A DNA stretch of 64,000 nucleotides from Candidatus Aminicenantota bacterium (GTDB lineage Bacteria; Acidobacteriota; Aminicenantia; Aminicenantales; Aminicenantaceae). The position numbers and the translations under genes are program-made. Below the pieces are notes generated by a model. The model did not search any database and was not told where the DNA came from. It worked only from the letters and a program-made list of their open reading frames with translations. The stretch spans positions 47,979 to 111,978 of the forward strand of contig WVZL01000040.1 in NCBI GenBank assembly GCA_011772495.1, read 5' to 3'. This document shows positions 53,750 to 62,547 of the stretch, piece by piece (positions within the stretch are counted from its first letter, which is position 1; every line of letters begins with the position of its first letter).

Positions 53750-54364
53750 ATGAAAAAACGGAAGTTTAAGGAAATGAGTATGGATGAACAAGAGCTGGTT
53801 CGCCAAATTCAAGATGGAGATGAGATGGCTTTTGCCAAGATAGTGAATATTTACAAAGATAAAATTGTCAATTATTTGTACCAGTTCACCGGCGATTATC
53901 AAAGAGCCGTGGACCTTTCTCAAGAGACTTTCATGAGAGTTTTTTTTAAAGCCAATAAATATAAACCTATTGCTCCCTTTTCTTCCTGGATTTACGCCAT
54001 TGCCTCCAACCTGGCTAAGACTGAAATGAAGAAAGTCCATAGAGCGCCAACTGTTTCCTTAGATGATCTCCACAACAGTTACAGCAGTGGAGCCTTCAGT
54101 GAAAATCCTTCCGAATCCGGCTTAACCAGGAATATAAGACAGAGCTTAAAAGCACTTCATCCTAGGTATAGAATTCCAGTCATCCTGAAAGATATGGAAG
54201 GATTCTCCCTTGAAGAGATTGCCCAGATTCTGAAAAGGCCTGTCGGAACCATAAAGGCCCGAATCAGTAGAGGGAGGAACTATTTGAGAAGAGAGCTGGA
54301 GGTTGGATTAAAAGAGGAAGACAAAGACCTCGAAAAAAAGGAGAAATCCTATGGAAGAGCTTAA
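53750..54364 (+). CDS. ECF RNA polymerase sigma factor (second)
   Basis: 204 residues from 53750, or 194 from ATG 53780, which has a better ribosome site (TAAGGAA at 7 bp). Region 2 (DKIVNYLYQFTGDYQRAVDLSQETFMRVF, PFSSWIYAIASNLAKTEMKK) and region 4 (RYRIPVILKDMEGFSLEEIAQILKRPVGTIKARISRGR) are intact. The gap before it (222 bp) has GGGACA/GCTAAT as a weak ECF-type promoter candidate and a TATAAT at 53670. The downstream gene overlaps by 14 bp. Confidence 0.92.
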   Translation: MKKRKFKEMSMDEQELVRQIQDGDEMAFAKIVNIYKDKIVNYLYQFTGDYQRAVDLSQETFMRVFFKANKYKPIAPFSSWIYAIASNLAKTEMKKVHRAPTVSLDDLHNSYSSGAFSENPSESGLTRNIRQSLKALHPRYRIPVILKDMEGFSLEEIAQILKRPVGTIKARISRGRNYLRRELEVGLKEEDKDLEKKEKSYGRA

Positions 54365-54752
54365 TCTGTTAGAAAAACTAGAGAGAGTAAAAGCTCCTTC
54401 TGATTTCGAACAAAAGGTGCTGAATCTTTTATCTGAGAGAAAAGAGAAGAGAAGACTTGGAGTAAGAAACCTGAGGTTGTCTTTTGCAGGGGCCTTTGTA
54501 GCTCTTTTAGTATGCTTTATCGTGCTCAATGTTTTTGTTCTCCAGAGAAAGGGACCCACGGATATTTCCGGCCTGGGGAGAGGAGTTCCCGCAGGAGCCA
54601 AGAGAGGAGAAATACTAAGAGCAAGAGACTATCTCCCTATTATCGAAGCTGTAGATTATTCTGGAGAAATACAAAGGCCTTCTTATGAAAGCCAAACCAT
54701 ATATATTCTGGAGCGTGTCTCAGAGGAACGCCTGGAACAAGTTAAATATTAA
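54351..54752 (+). CDS. probable single-pass anti-sigma factor
   Basis: 133 residues. A short charged N-terminus (MEELNLLEKLERVKAPSDFE) like the sigma-binding segment of small anti-sigma factors, one membrane helix at about 45-63 (FAGAFVALLVCFIVLNVFVL), then a periplasmic tail. No zinc-finger Cys/His set, unlike the other system. Overlap with the sigma gene and AAGGAG ahead of its ATG indicate co-translation. Anti-sigma function is inferred from context. Confidence 0.7.
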   Translation: MEELNLLEKLERVKAPSDFEQKVLNLLSERKEKRRLGVRNLRLSFAGAFVALLVCFIVLNVFVLQRKGPTDISGLGRGVPAGAKRGEILRARDYLPIIEAVDYSGEIQRPSYESQTIYILERVSEERLEQVKY

Positions 54753-54767
54753 GGAGGTTCAAAGCAA

Positions 54768-56474
54768 ATGAACAGTAAAATTAAAATCATCATCATTTTG
54801 ACTATATTTCTAATAGCCCTCTTCCTGAGTGCAAAAGCAGAGCCTTCGAGCTCAGGAAATGGAGTAGAGATCGAGGATGTCACCAAGAAAGTATTTCCCT
54901 CGGTGGTCAAAGTAGAGGTCAAGAACTGGACGACAAAACTCGCCACCGGACTCGTTTGGACGACGAAAGTTGCCACTGGAGTCGTCTTTGATAAGCAAGG
55001 TCATATCCTGACCACAGCCCTTATCTATCCCAAGGATGAAAAAATAGAAGTCATCACTTCTGAGGGCAAGAGCGTTGACGCTGAATTCTTAGGAATGGAT
55101 TCTGAAACTCATATAGCTGTTCTTAAAGTCAAAGAGAAAAAGTTAATCCCTATTAGCATGGGAAAAGCAACAGAACTCTCTGCAGGGCAATGGATAGGAG
55201 TTGTTGGATTCTCTCCTGAGAATACTCCATCCGTTACACAAGGCATCGTGAGTTCTATTTCGGAAGAAAACATCAGGTTAAATATTTGGGTCATTCCTGG
55301 TTCGAGCGGAAGCCCCGTCGTAAACAAAGAGGGTCGCATGGTGGGATTGCTCCGGGGAGCCTATTTTGATGATCAGCCCGTCGTGTTTTCATTCCGAGAA
55401 AAAGAGGTTGTTGGCTCTGGATATGTATGGAGTAGCGCCAAGGCACCTTCTTCTGGTATGGCCAAGGCTGTGCCGATCAACATCGTAACCAGCATTGCCT
55501 CTGAAATCATAGAGAAAGGAAAAGTCTCCAGAGGATGGTTGGGAGTCTCCATATCTGATACAGAAGAAGGCCGGGTGAGAATTGTGGCCATTGAAAAAGA
55601 AAGTCCAGCCGAGCTGGCAGGCCTTGAAGAGGGCGACTTGATTCTCAAGGTCGAAGGAAAAGAGATATCAAGCGCTAAGGAGCTCGCTTTGGAGACGAGA
55701 AGAAGGAAACCAGGGCAAAACATTACCTTGGAGATCGAGCGAGACGGAAAGCAGATGAAGGTTAAGGTGAAATTAGGAGAATACCCGGAAAGAGAAGTCA
55801 AGAGGGAAATTGAACTGAAATTCCCTGAACTCTTTCCGCCTAAACCTCCTAAGGCTCCTATGCCTCCCAGGCCTCCTAGAATCCAGACTTGGCCGAGGGA
55901 TTATTTTTTCCGGAGTTGGGGAAGCAGAAAATACATCGGTGTTTATCTGGAAGAGATAGGAAGAGAATTAGCTGAGCATTTCGGAGTCAAGGAAGGGGCA
56001 GGACTTCTAGTCTCAAAGTTCAGTGAGGACAGTCCTGCCGAAAAAGCAGGATTGAAAGTCGGAGATGTCGTCATCAGAGCTGACGGTGAGAGGATTGAAA
56101 CAGTTGCTGAATTGAGCGAGTTGATTCAAGACAAGAAAAAAGGAGAAAAAATCAAAATAGAATTTATCAGGAATAAGAAGAGAAGCACTATTGAAGTTGA
56201 AATCGAAGAGGAAAAAAGAGGCGATGTTTTTGGAAACTTTCTGGGAAGAAGGTTTCCACCTATAGAATTTTATAAAAAAGGCGAAGATCATTACTACTCT
56301 TGGGGAGATTACAGCAAAGAAATGCTGAAGCAGTTCAAAAAATGGCCAAAAGACTTTGATATATATACGAAAAAGAAGCTGGAAAAACTCAGCGAGATTT
56401 CTAAAAAAAGTAAGAAACTTAAGAGAATCAAGATAATTCCTATCGTGCGATATACTTGGGTTCAAGAAGTATAA
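54768..56474 (+). CDS. HtrA-like protein with two PDZ domains and a broken catalytic triad
   Basis: 568 residues. Signal peptide or anchor (8-25), trypsin-like domain (35-245), PDZ 1 (about 250-340), proline-rich linker (355-371), PDZ 2 (about 385-480) and a charged tail. HtrA has His in TNxHV, Asp in DxxxDLAV and Ser in GNSGGP. Here the positions read TTALIY (Leu85), DSETHIAV (His115) and GSSGSP (Ser180 kept). Proteolysis is therefore unlikely; a chaperone or sensor role is possible. Residues 54-73 are a 10-codon tandem duplication. Third gene of the ECF operon, as DegP-like proteins often are. Confidence 0.85.
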   Translation: MNSKIKIIIILTIFLIALFLSAKAEPSSSGNGVEIEDVTKKVFPSVVKVEVKNWTTKLATGLVWTTKVATGVVFDKQGHILTTALIYPKDEKIEVITSEGKSVDAEFLGMDSETHIAVLKVKEKKLIPISMGKATELSAGQWIGVVGFSPENTPSVTQGIVSSISEENIRLNIWVIPGSSGSPVVNKEGRMVGLLRGAYFDDQPVVFSFREKEVVGSGYVWSSAKAPSSGMAKAVPINIVTSIASEIIEKGKVSRGWLGVSISDTEEGRVRIVAIEKESPAELAGLEEGDLILKVEGKEISSAKELALETRRRKPGQNITLEIERDGKQMKVKVKLGEYPEREVKREIELKFPELFPPKPPKAPMPPRPPRIQTWPRDYFFRSWGSRKYIGVYLEEIGRELAEHFGVKEGAGLLVSKFSEDSPAEKAGLKVGDVVIRADGERIETVAELSELIQDKKKGEKIKIEFIRNKKRSTIEVEIEEEKRGDVFGNFLGRRFPPIEFYKKGEDHYYSWGDYSKEMLKQFKKWPKDFDIYTKKKLEKLSEISKKSKKLKRIKIIPIVRYTWVQEV

Positions 56475-56509
56475 CTGAACCTGCTCTCGTATCAGTCCAT
56501 CTCTCAGAA

Positions 56510-56552
56510 GGGGAGGCAAAAGGATAAAACCTTTTCCTCCCCATTATTTTAT
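56510..56552. terminator. terminator between convergent HtrA-like and trmH genes
   Basis: GGGGAGG (56510-56516) and CCTCCCC (56536-56542) form a stem extended by AAGG/CCTT inside, followed by ATTATTTTAT. Lies in the gap of a convergent pair and could serve both. Confidence 0.6.
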
Positions 56553-56567
56553 CTAAAGTGGGGATTT

Positions 56568-57176
56568 TTAGTCGGTTTCGGAAGAAGCCTTGGAAGACAA
56601 ATCCAACCATTCTTCCAGATATTTTTCAAGCTCTTCAGGCGATAGATTCTTTTTTTGATAAATGCCTTTCTCCTCTTTTTGCCGCAGAGCCTCGTAGAGA
56701 ATTACACCCACGGATACCGATAGATTAAGGCTTTGCACCATGCCCAGGAGTGGGATCTTGATCCGATAATCAGCTAGACTCAAGGCCTCTTCTGAGATTC
56801 CCTCTGATTCATTTCCAAAGACAATAGCCAAGGGTTGGGCATAATCCAGCTCAGTGTAGGAGAGGGTTTCTTTGCCAAGATGGGTGGCGGCTATTTTATA
56901 TCCTTTTTTTCTCAAGCTGGCAAAGCATTCTGAAGCAGATGAATAGTAGTTCAATTGAATCCATTTTTCAGCTCGGGTTGAGATGGCTTCGTTTACCGGA
57001 AGGGGCTCTTTATTTTGGGATATGATATCCACCCAAAGTATGCCAGCCGCATCACAGGTCCTGACCACAGCACTGGCATTATGGGTGTTTGTAACCTCTT
57101 CGAGGACGACCCTCAAGTCAGGTTGGCGGAGGGAGAGGACCCTTTTGACTTTCTCTATTCTCTCTTTGGTGGGCAC
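56568..57176 (-). CDS. trmH: tRNA (guanosine-2'-O-)-methyltransferase TrmH
   Basis: 202-residue SPOUT methyltransferase. The three family motifs are present: NTHNASAVVRTCDAAGI (29-45), IVFGNESEGIS and IPLLGMVQSLNLSVSVGVIL, the last forming the SAM-binding trefoil knot. A C-terminal helical extension of about 35 residues fits TrmH, which methylates G18 of tRNAs. The gene is alone on the minus strand. Confidence 0.92.
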   Translation of the reverse strand: MPTKERIEKVKRVLSLRQPDLRVVLEEVTNTHNASAVVRTCDAAGILWVDIISQNKEPLPVNEAISTRAEKWIQLNYYSSASECFASLRKKGYKIAATHLGKETLSYTELDYAQPLAIVFGNESEGISEEALSLADYRIKIPLLGMVQSLNLSVSVGVILYEALRQKEEKGIYQKKNLSPEELEKYLEEWLDLSSKASSETD

Positions 57177-57305
57177 GGATAAAATATATCAGACCAGCGT
57201 ATCCGATTCAACTCATTCCCTGACAAGGTAAGCAAAATGAGATGGGGATGATTCTATTCATACCCTCTTATTTTTTAAGGGTTTCGAGAAAGAGAGATGG
57301 ATGAG

Positions 57306-57857
57306 TCAAAAAAGGATCAATCTTCCAGCCATGAGCATCCAAAACAACACCGCTCCAAGGAGGGCCCGGTATTCTTTGTTCTTCTTGTAAAGTCCCCAGC
57401 TAAATTGTCTTTTATCTGTAGGGCGATTAATTCTCAAGGAAGGAAAGAAGAGAGGAACTTTTTTCTCGTAATCTTTGTAATCCTTAGGAAAAAGGTTTTT
57501 CATTTTCCCCTTTTCTCTTTTTACGGCAAGAGGATAAAAAAGAAGGAAATAGACAGTAAAAATGATTAGGACAAACCAGGAGAGGGAGACGACGACCACG
57601 CTAATTCCGATGATTAAATTGGCAAAATAAAGGGGATTCCTCGTGTACTGGTAAGGCCCGGAAACAATTAATTTTTTTTCTTTTATGAGATGGCCCGAAG
57701 ACCAGGTTCTGATGAAGAGCCCAAACAAGCAAATTCCTAACCCCAAAAGAAGCGAAACCAAACTGGGCCTGGAGAAGATAAGAACTAACACCAGGCCGAA
57801 AAACCCAGCTCTAGACCTCCAGCGATAGATCGTGTTCAGAAAAGAAGAATTAGGCAT
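57306..57857 (-). CDS. ICMT-like membrane methyltransferase
   Basis: 183 residues with about five helices. The superfamily signature GPYQYTRNPLYFANLIIGIS plus a terminal KDYKDYEKKVPLFFP marks the isoprenylcysteine carboxyl methyltransferase/phospholipid methyltransferase group. It overlaps the heptosyltransferase gene by 8 bp, so it belongs to the LPS operon and may modify a lipid or sugar carrier. Substrate unknown. Confidence 0.82.
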   Translation of the reverse strand: MPNSSFLNTIYRWRSRAGFFGLVLVLIFSRPSLVSLLLGLGICLFGLFIRTWSSGHLIKEKKLIVSGPYQYTRNPLYFANLIIGISVVVVSLSWFVLIIFTVYFLLFYPLAVKREKGKMKNLFPKDYKDYEKKVPLFFPSLRINRPTDKRQFSWGLYKKNKEYRALLGAVLFWMLMAGRLILF

Positions 57858-58875
57858 TTCCTAACAAGAGAGAGCAAAACTCGTCGACTTCATCGGCCTT
57901 GATCTTTTTCAGGCATTCGAGAGTAGGACAGGTTCTTTTGAAACAAAAACTGCAGCCTATCTCCTGGACTGCTACCTTATCTTCAGGACGGAAAGGTCCG
58001 TTTCTTCGAGGATTGGTGGGTCCAAAAATGCCGACTACAGGCACGGAAAAGGCGCAGGCAACTTGGAGGGCAAAAGTGTCGCCGCTTATGACTAGAGATG
58101 AGAGTTTCATTAAAGCCATGACTTCTTTGATGGAAAAATGAGGAGCTATCGGAATGGAAGTCTGCTGGCTCACAGCCGAAGCCAGGGCTCTCTCTTCTTC
58201 GTTTCCCCAAAGAAGCAGAGAGAATAGATCTTTTCTTTTGATTCGACGCCCGAGCTCGACCCACCTTTCGAAGGGCCAGCGTTTTGTTTCCCAGCCAGCT
58301 CCCACATTGAATACGATGAGCCTGTTTTTCTCTTTATAGCCGATTTCTTTTATTCTGGCTTTGACCGTTTCGGATAGTTCAGGCGGAAGCTGGATAGGAA
58401 ATTCATAATGCTCTTCATCTATGCCTACCTTTTCCAGAAGCTTCAAGTTCTTGCTCATGACATGTATATCTTCTGGAATTTCTTCTTGCCTTTCATTGTA
58501 GAAAAGGGAGGCCGAAGGTTCTTTAAGATTTTTTTTATGGAAACCGACTCTCCTTCGAGAACGGGAAAGGTAGGAGATGAAGCCTGATTTTATCAGCCCT
58601 TGAAAATCCAGAGCTGTCTGGTTCCTGTTTTTGATTTTGTTCTTAAACTGAGAAATTTCCTTCCAGATGTTTTTAGCTCTCCAATTTTCGGTGTTGAGGA
58701 CAATGACCTCATCAATTCCAGGAACAAAGTCAAGGATTTCTTTTCCTTTTTTTTCCACGACCCAGGAAATCCTCGCTCTGGGGAATTTTTTTCTTAAAGC
58801 CGAAAAGGCAGGGAGAGTGTGGATGATATCGCCCAGGGAACTGAGCCGGATGATTAAGAAATTTTCAGCTCCCAA
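57850..58875 (-). CDS. glycosyltransferase family 9 (ADP-heptose:LPS heptosyltransferase)
   Basis: 341 residues from TTG 58875, chosen because GAGG lies about 8 bp upstream and the protein then begins LGAENFLIIRLSSLGDIIHT, the usual GT9 start; a TTG at 58902 is also open. GT9 marks: SLGDIIHTLPAFSALRKKFP, VFNVGAGWETKRWPFERW and ISGDTFALQVACAFSVPVVGIFGPTNPRRNGP. Adds L-glycero-D-manno-heptose to the LPS inner core. Overlaps both neighbouring genes. Confidence 0.9.
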   Translation of the reverse strand: MGAENFLIIRLSSLGDIIHTLPAFSALRKKFPRARISWVVEKKGKEILDFVPGIDEVIVLNTENWRAKNIWKEISQFKNKIKNRNQTALDFQGLIKSGFISYLSRSRRRVGFHKKNLKEPSASLFYNERQEEIPEDIHVMSKNLKLLEKVGIDEEHYEFPIQLPPELSETVKARIKEIGYKEKNRLIVFNVGAGWETKRWPFERWVELGRRIKRKDLFSLLLWGNEEERALASAVSQQTSIPIAPHFSIKEVMALMKLSSLVISGDTFALQVACAFSVPVVGIFGPTNPRRNGPFRPEDKVAVQEIGCSFCFKRTCPTLECLKKIKADEVDEFCSLLLGNA

Positions 58876-59359
58876 GGTATGACCTCTTTTCCTTTGAGAC
58901 AATTCTCTCGATTATCTGAGAAGTAGAGTTTACTTTTTCTCCACCGACAATGGCAATGGAACCTCCGTAGCTTTTCACAGTCTCTTTTTCAGGGACCGTT
59001 TCTTTGGTGTAATCGGAGCCTTTGGCGTGAATATCTGGTTTAAGGGCGAGGAGGATTTTTTCAACATTATTCTCTGAAAAAATCGTCAGGTAATCTACAA
59101 GATAAAAAGCAGAAAGGATCTCGACTCTTTCTCTTTGGTCAAGGATGGGCCTTCCTTCTCCTTTGAGCTTATGTACTGATGAATCGCTGTTGAGCGCTAG
59201 CACCAGCACATCTCCCTTCTGTTTGGCTTTCCTTAAGTATCTGATATGGCCAATATGAATTAAATCGAAACAACCATTGGCCAAGACAATTCTTTTTCCT
59301 CTATTTTTTTCGGTTTGGATGAGCGTCTTTAATCGGGATAATGCGTATATTTTTTTCAA
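58865..59359 (-). CDS. rfaE2: D-glycero-beta-D-manno-heptose 1-phosphate adenylyltransferase
   Basis: 164 residues, the cytidylyltransferase-like half of HldE as a separate enzyme. VLANGCFDLIHIGHIRYLRKA contains the HxGH nucleotide-binding motif; GRPILDQRERVEIL and HAKGSDYTKETVPE follow in the usual order. Makes ADP-D-glycero-D-manno-heptose. 2 bp after the kinase gene. Confidence 0.93.
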   Translation of the reverse strand: MKKIYALSRLKTLIQTEKNRGKRIVLANGCFDLIHIGHIRYLRKAKQKGDVLVLALNSDSSVHKLKGEGRPILDQRERVEILSAFYLVDYLTIFSENNVEKILLALKPDIHAKGSDYTKETVPEKETVKSYGGSIAIVGGEKVNSTSQIIERIVSKEKRSYLGS

Positions 59360-59361
59360 TT

Positions 59362-60363
59362 TTAAGAAGTGATGGCCTCTTTGAGTTCTGAAGGAGTTAG
59401 GGTCGCAGTGCCTTTTTTCATGACTACAACGCTGCCTGCATAGTTAGCCAGCAACGCTGCTTGTCTGAAAGTTGCGCTACAAGCTATGGCTAGAGTGAAA
59501 ACACTGATGACAGTGTCCCCGGCCCCAGTCACATCGACGATGTCAGTCGTACCATGAACAGGGATTTCTAGAGGGGGTTTATGCGCTTCGAAAAGAATCA
59601 TTCCTTTAGAGCCTCTAGTTATGAGCAAGGCAGGAGAATGAATTTTTTTTAAGATTTTCTTTCCCGCTTCTTTCAAGAGGACTGTATCTTCGTCTATCTG
59701 GATTTTTAACGCTTCCTCCACTTCAGGCTCATTCGGAGTGGCAGCTGTAACACCTTTAAAATCAAGAAGGCGAAACCGAGAATCAAGAGCTACCGGCATC
59801 TGTTTTTTTCTAAGCCAGGGAAGGATTTGAAGGAAGGTTTCTTTCTTTACCGTGAAATAATTATAATCAGAAATCAGCAGGGCGTGGCTGGATCTGCATA
59901 TCTTTTGAATGTTTTGTTTTATCTTCTGTTTGAGTTCTGGGTCTTCAGGGACTTGTGTTTCACGGTCAATACGAAGAATTTGTTGTTTTCGAGTGTGTCC
60001 CTCGCCAGCCAGAATCCTGGTCTTTAACGGAGTCTGATATTTTTTCTCAATATGCAGATATTCGTCTGATATTCCCTTTTGCTGCAAAATCTTTCTGATC
60101 TTCTTCCCCGAATCATCGGTGCCAATAACTCCCACCGGAATAGGTTCTCCGCCCAAAGATAGCAAATTGAGCACTGAATTTCCCGCTCCGCCTAGAGATA
60201 GCTCTTGGCTGTGGTGGGAGAGAATTAGGACCGGAGCTTCTCGGGAGATGCGGCGGGTGTCTCCATATATGTATTCATCAAGGATAAAGTCTCCCCAGAC
60301 AACGATTTTTTTCTGAGAGAAATTGTCCACGATTTGGAGGAGTTTTTTCTTTTCTTTATCCAC
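59362..60363 (-). CDS. rfaE1: D-glycero-beta-D-manno-heptose-7-phosphate kinase
   Basis: 333 residues, PfkB/ribokinase fold. VVWGDFILDEYIYGDTRRIS and SLGGAGNSVLNLLSLGG are the N-terminal HldE kinase marks; TTDIVDVTGAGDTVISVFTLA carries the GAGD catalytic site. Phosphorylates heptose-7-phosphate at C1. Split hldE (two genes) is common outside Enterobacteria. gmhA, gmhB and hldD are not in the window. Confidence 0.93.
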   Translation of the reverse strand: MDKEKKKLLQIVDNFSQKKIVVWGDFILDEYIYGDTRRISREAPVLILSHHSQELSLGGAGNSVLNLLSLGGEPIPVGVIGTDDSGKKIRKILQQKGISDEYLHIEKKYQTPLKTRILAGEGHTRKQQILRIDRETQVPEDPELKQKIKQNIQKICRSSHALLISDYNYFTVKKETFLQILPWLRKKQMPVALDSRFRLLDFKGVTAATPNEPEVEEALKIQIDEDTVLLKEAGKKILKKIHSPALLITRGSKGMILFEAHKPPLEIPVHGTTDIVDVTGAGDTVISVFTLAIACSATFRQAALLANYAGSVVVMKKGTATLTPSELKEAITS

Positions 60364-60405
60364 AGCGTTGTTTTGCAGAATTTTTATCAGAAAAGAGTGA
60401 AAAGG

Positions 60406-61077
60406 TCAAATTCTGCTGACGACTTTGAGTATCTCCTGAGCTCTTTTTCGAGCCAGCTTTTCAAGTTCTTTGAGCGAGGAGCTCGATTTTTTATCTAAAA
60501 AAGGCCTTATTTGCTGTGCTGTTCTCTCGAGAAAGATTTTTTCCCATCGGGCATCGGGCGCCTTTTCTCCCCAAATCTTTCGGGGTCCTTCATGTCCACC
60601 TTCAGCCAAATACCAATCCTTAATATAATGAAAGCCTGCGCGAAAAATTAAGGTTCCAAGGGGAGTAAGCACCGCGGGGATTCCTGAGCTTAATGATTTT
60701 AGGGTTGAGGTGTGTATTTTCTGTTCTCCCTCGTAGGAGATCATAAGATGTCCACCTGAAGGAATGACTTTTCCGAGATGTGAAAAGAGTTCTTGATCGA
60801 TATGGGATGAACTCAGGGAAAAGGAAGGTGAGGGTTTTCTCTCCTTTGAGAACTTGAGCTCTTCTCTGTATTCCAGGTCCATCCAGGCTTTGACTCCATC
60901 CTTTCCCCCCACGCTGTAAATTCCTTTGATAACCGGCAATTCACTCCTGCTGCCCTTGCTGTCTTGGAGATACAACTTGAAACCTTTCCAGCCGCTAAGG
61001 CGAAGCTGTTTGATTTCTTCCAAATGCAAGGTTAAACCGCCTAGTCTTTTACCTTGAAGTCTTTTGAATTCTTGCAT
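60406..61077 (-). CDS. DUF1122-like protein, first gene of heptose cluster
   Basis: 223 residues, no signal or membrane helix. The conserved-looking core GGHLMISYEGEQKIHTS, TPLGTLIFRAGFHYIKDWYL and EGGHEGPRKIWGEKAPD resembles the DUF1122 family as I recall it; function of that family is unknown. It lies 42 bp upstream of rfaE1 on the same strand. No good ribosome site before the ATG at 61077. Confidence 0.65.
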   Translation of the reverse strand: MQEFKRLQGKRLGGLTLHLEEIKQLRLSGWKGFKLYLQDSKGSRSELPVIKGIYSVGGKDGVKAWMDLEYREELKFSKERKPSPSFSLSSSHIDQELFSHLGKVIPSGGHLMISYEGEQKIHTSTLKSLSSGIPAVLTPLGTLIFRAGFHYIKDWYLAEGGHEGPRKIWGEKAPDARWEKIFLERTAQQIRPFLDKKSSSSLKELEKLARKRAQEILKVVSRI

Positions 61078-61189
61078 CGCGATGACGAAAAATCAAAGAA
61101 ATTATAAACATTTTGACAACGAAAGGAAAATTTTTGAATTGAGGAAGAAATTTATTTAAAATGGGAATTCAGAAAAGGAGAAGATTGGA

Positions 61190-62362
61190 ATGAGACGAAA
61201 GCCTGTTCTTGTAAATTTCCTGCTTTGGGTATTAGTGCTGTTTCTACTGGTAGAGGGAAGTCCTGCTGCCCAGTATTTAGACATCGATCGATTGGTCACC
61301 CAATTTAACCCGGAAGTCAGACGAATGATGCTAGAGGGAAGAGTTCCCTCCATGACGATTGCCCTTGTCTTTGGCACCCGAATCGCCTGGATTGGCTCCT
61401 TCGGATACTCGAATCTATGGGCTCAGACACCAGCAGTGCCCAGCACTGTCTACCTTATAGGCTCCACCTTTAAAACTATGTCCATGTTCGCCTTGCTTCA
61501 GCAGATGGAGCAAGGAAAGTTTAAGCTAGATGACCGGGTCAATGATTATCTGGCTGAGTTTAAAATTGAAGGAGAGAATCCTTCTCAGCCGGTCAGCTTC
61601 CGTCATCTCTTGACCCATACTTCTGGGCTTCCCGCTGATTTTGGCCCTCATTCTGTTTGGGGAAGCTCAGTTCCTCTTCCCCTAAAAGTTTATTTACCGA
61701 GGATTCTGAAGCTCAGGAATCCACCGCTGACGAAAGTGGTCTATTCCAATCCAGCCTATACCCTCATCGCTTATCTGATCGAGAAATTTTCAGGTGTTCC
61801 CTATAAAAAGTACATTCAGGAGAATATCTTCGATCCCACAGAGATGAAGGATACTGCTTTTGCTCCTAGACCGGATATGGAAGAGCGGATGGCGATTCCC
61901 TACCTTATCGACCTGAAGACAGGTCGCCATAAGCCTGCTGTTCGGTTGAAAGCGAATGTCTGGCCAGCAGGGATCGTCTACGGAACTGTAATCGACCAAG
62001 CGAACTGGTTGATCGCCAATCTCAACCGTGGAGTTTTCAAGGAACACCGTTTCATCCGTGAAGATACGTTTCAAGAAATTATGACACGTCAGTATGACCA
62101 GTTCGCAGGACCGATCAGCGATGGCTGGCTTAACGAGACCACGGGCTACGGTTTGACTTGGTGGATTTCACAGCGGAAAGGAGATACTTTTTTTGCCCAT
62201 AGCGGCAGTGTATCGGGATACACAGCCTTCTTAGCCGGGAACCTGAACGAGAGGACGGGATTTGCCGCCCTGACCAACGGACACCGGCTACATAAGCATC
62301 TTTTTAGGCTGGCTGTAGTCGCTCTGGACCTTCTGGAAGCCTGTCGAGAAGATCAAGATTAA
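61190..62362 (+). CDS. beta-lactamase-family serine hydrolase (class C/esterase type)
   Basis: 390 residues, signal peptide to about 27. Ser92-x-x-Lys95 (GSTFKT), Tyr185-x-Asn187 (VYSNPAY) and HSGSVSG near the end are the three active-site elements of PBP-like hydrolases; HLLTHTSGLP is typical of the Beta-lactamase (PF00144) family. Such proteins are mostly peptidases or esterases rather than resistance enzymes. AAGGAG precedes the ATG. Divergent from the heptose operon. A 6-bp hairpin AGACTG/CAGTCT at 62437-62451 follows it. Confidence 0.9.
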   Translation: MRRKPVLVNFLLWVLVLFLLVEGSPAAQYLDIDRLVTQFNPEVRRMMLEGRVPSMTIALVFGTRIAWIGSFGYSNLWAQTPAVPSTVYLIGSTFKTMSMFALLQQMEQGKFKLDDRVNDYLAEFKIEGENPSQPVSFRHLLTHTSGLPADFGPHSVWGSSVPLPLKVYLPRILKLRNPPLTKVVYSNPAYTLIAYLIEKFSGVPYKKYIQENIFDPTEMKDTAFAPRPDMEERMAIPYLIDLKTGRHKPAVRLKANVWPAGIVYGTVIDQANWLIANLNRGVFKEHRFIREDTFQEIMTRQYDQFAGPISDGWLNETTGYGLTWWISQRKGDTFFAHSGSVSGYTAFLAGNLNERTGFAALTNGHRLHKHLFRLAVVALDLLEACREDQD

Positions 62363-62385
62363 AGTGTCATGGCCACACTGCAAAC

Positions 62386-62431
62386 TAAATATGTCCTTGC
62401 GAGCGACCGAATTAAAAATGTCATGGCGAGG
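62386..62431 (+). repeat. remnant of GTCATTGCGAG-type interspersed repeat
   Basis: ATGTCCTTGCGAGCGACCGA and ATGTCATGGCGAGGCG, about 30 bp apart, resemble the widespread ATGTCATTGCGAG intergenic repeat family, both degenerate. Lies between the serine hydrolase and tRNA-Leu. Confidence 0.35.
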
Positions 62432-62510
62432 CGCTAAGACTGAAACAGTCTCTTCTAAAAATCATCATTTTGGGGAAGGTCATAATAGGGAAATCTTGAG
62501 GCCGCTGCTG

Positions 62511-62539
62511 TTGACTGAGATTTTGGAAAGTGATAAAAA
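62511..62539 (+). promoter_or_regulatory. sigma-70 promoter for tRNA-Leu
   Basis: TTGACT, 17-bp spacer, TAAAAA; predicted start about 2 bp before the mature tRNA. Confidence 0.4.
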
Positions 62540-62547
62540 AGAAACAG

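Noticed and set aside
53740..53752. Four-codon MQLL frame overlapping the second ECF start as a leader peptide
   Set aside because: No ribosome site and the better sigma start lies 30 bp further on; probably chance.
54768..56474. Annotation as an active DegP-type serine protease
   Set aside because: Catalytic His and Asp positions read Leu and His; only the Ser remains.
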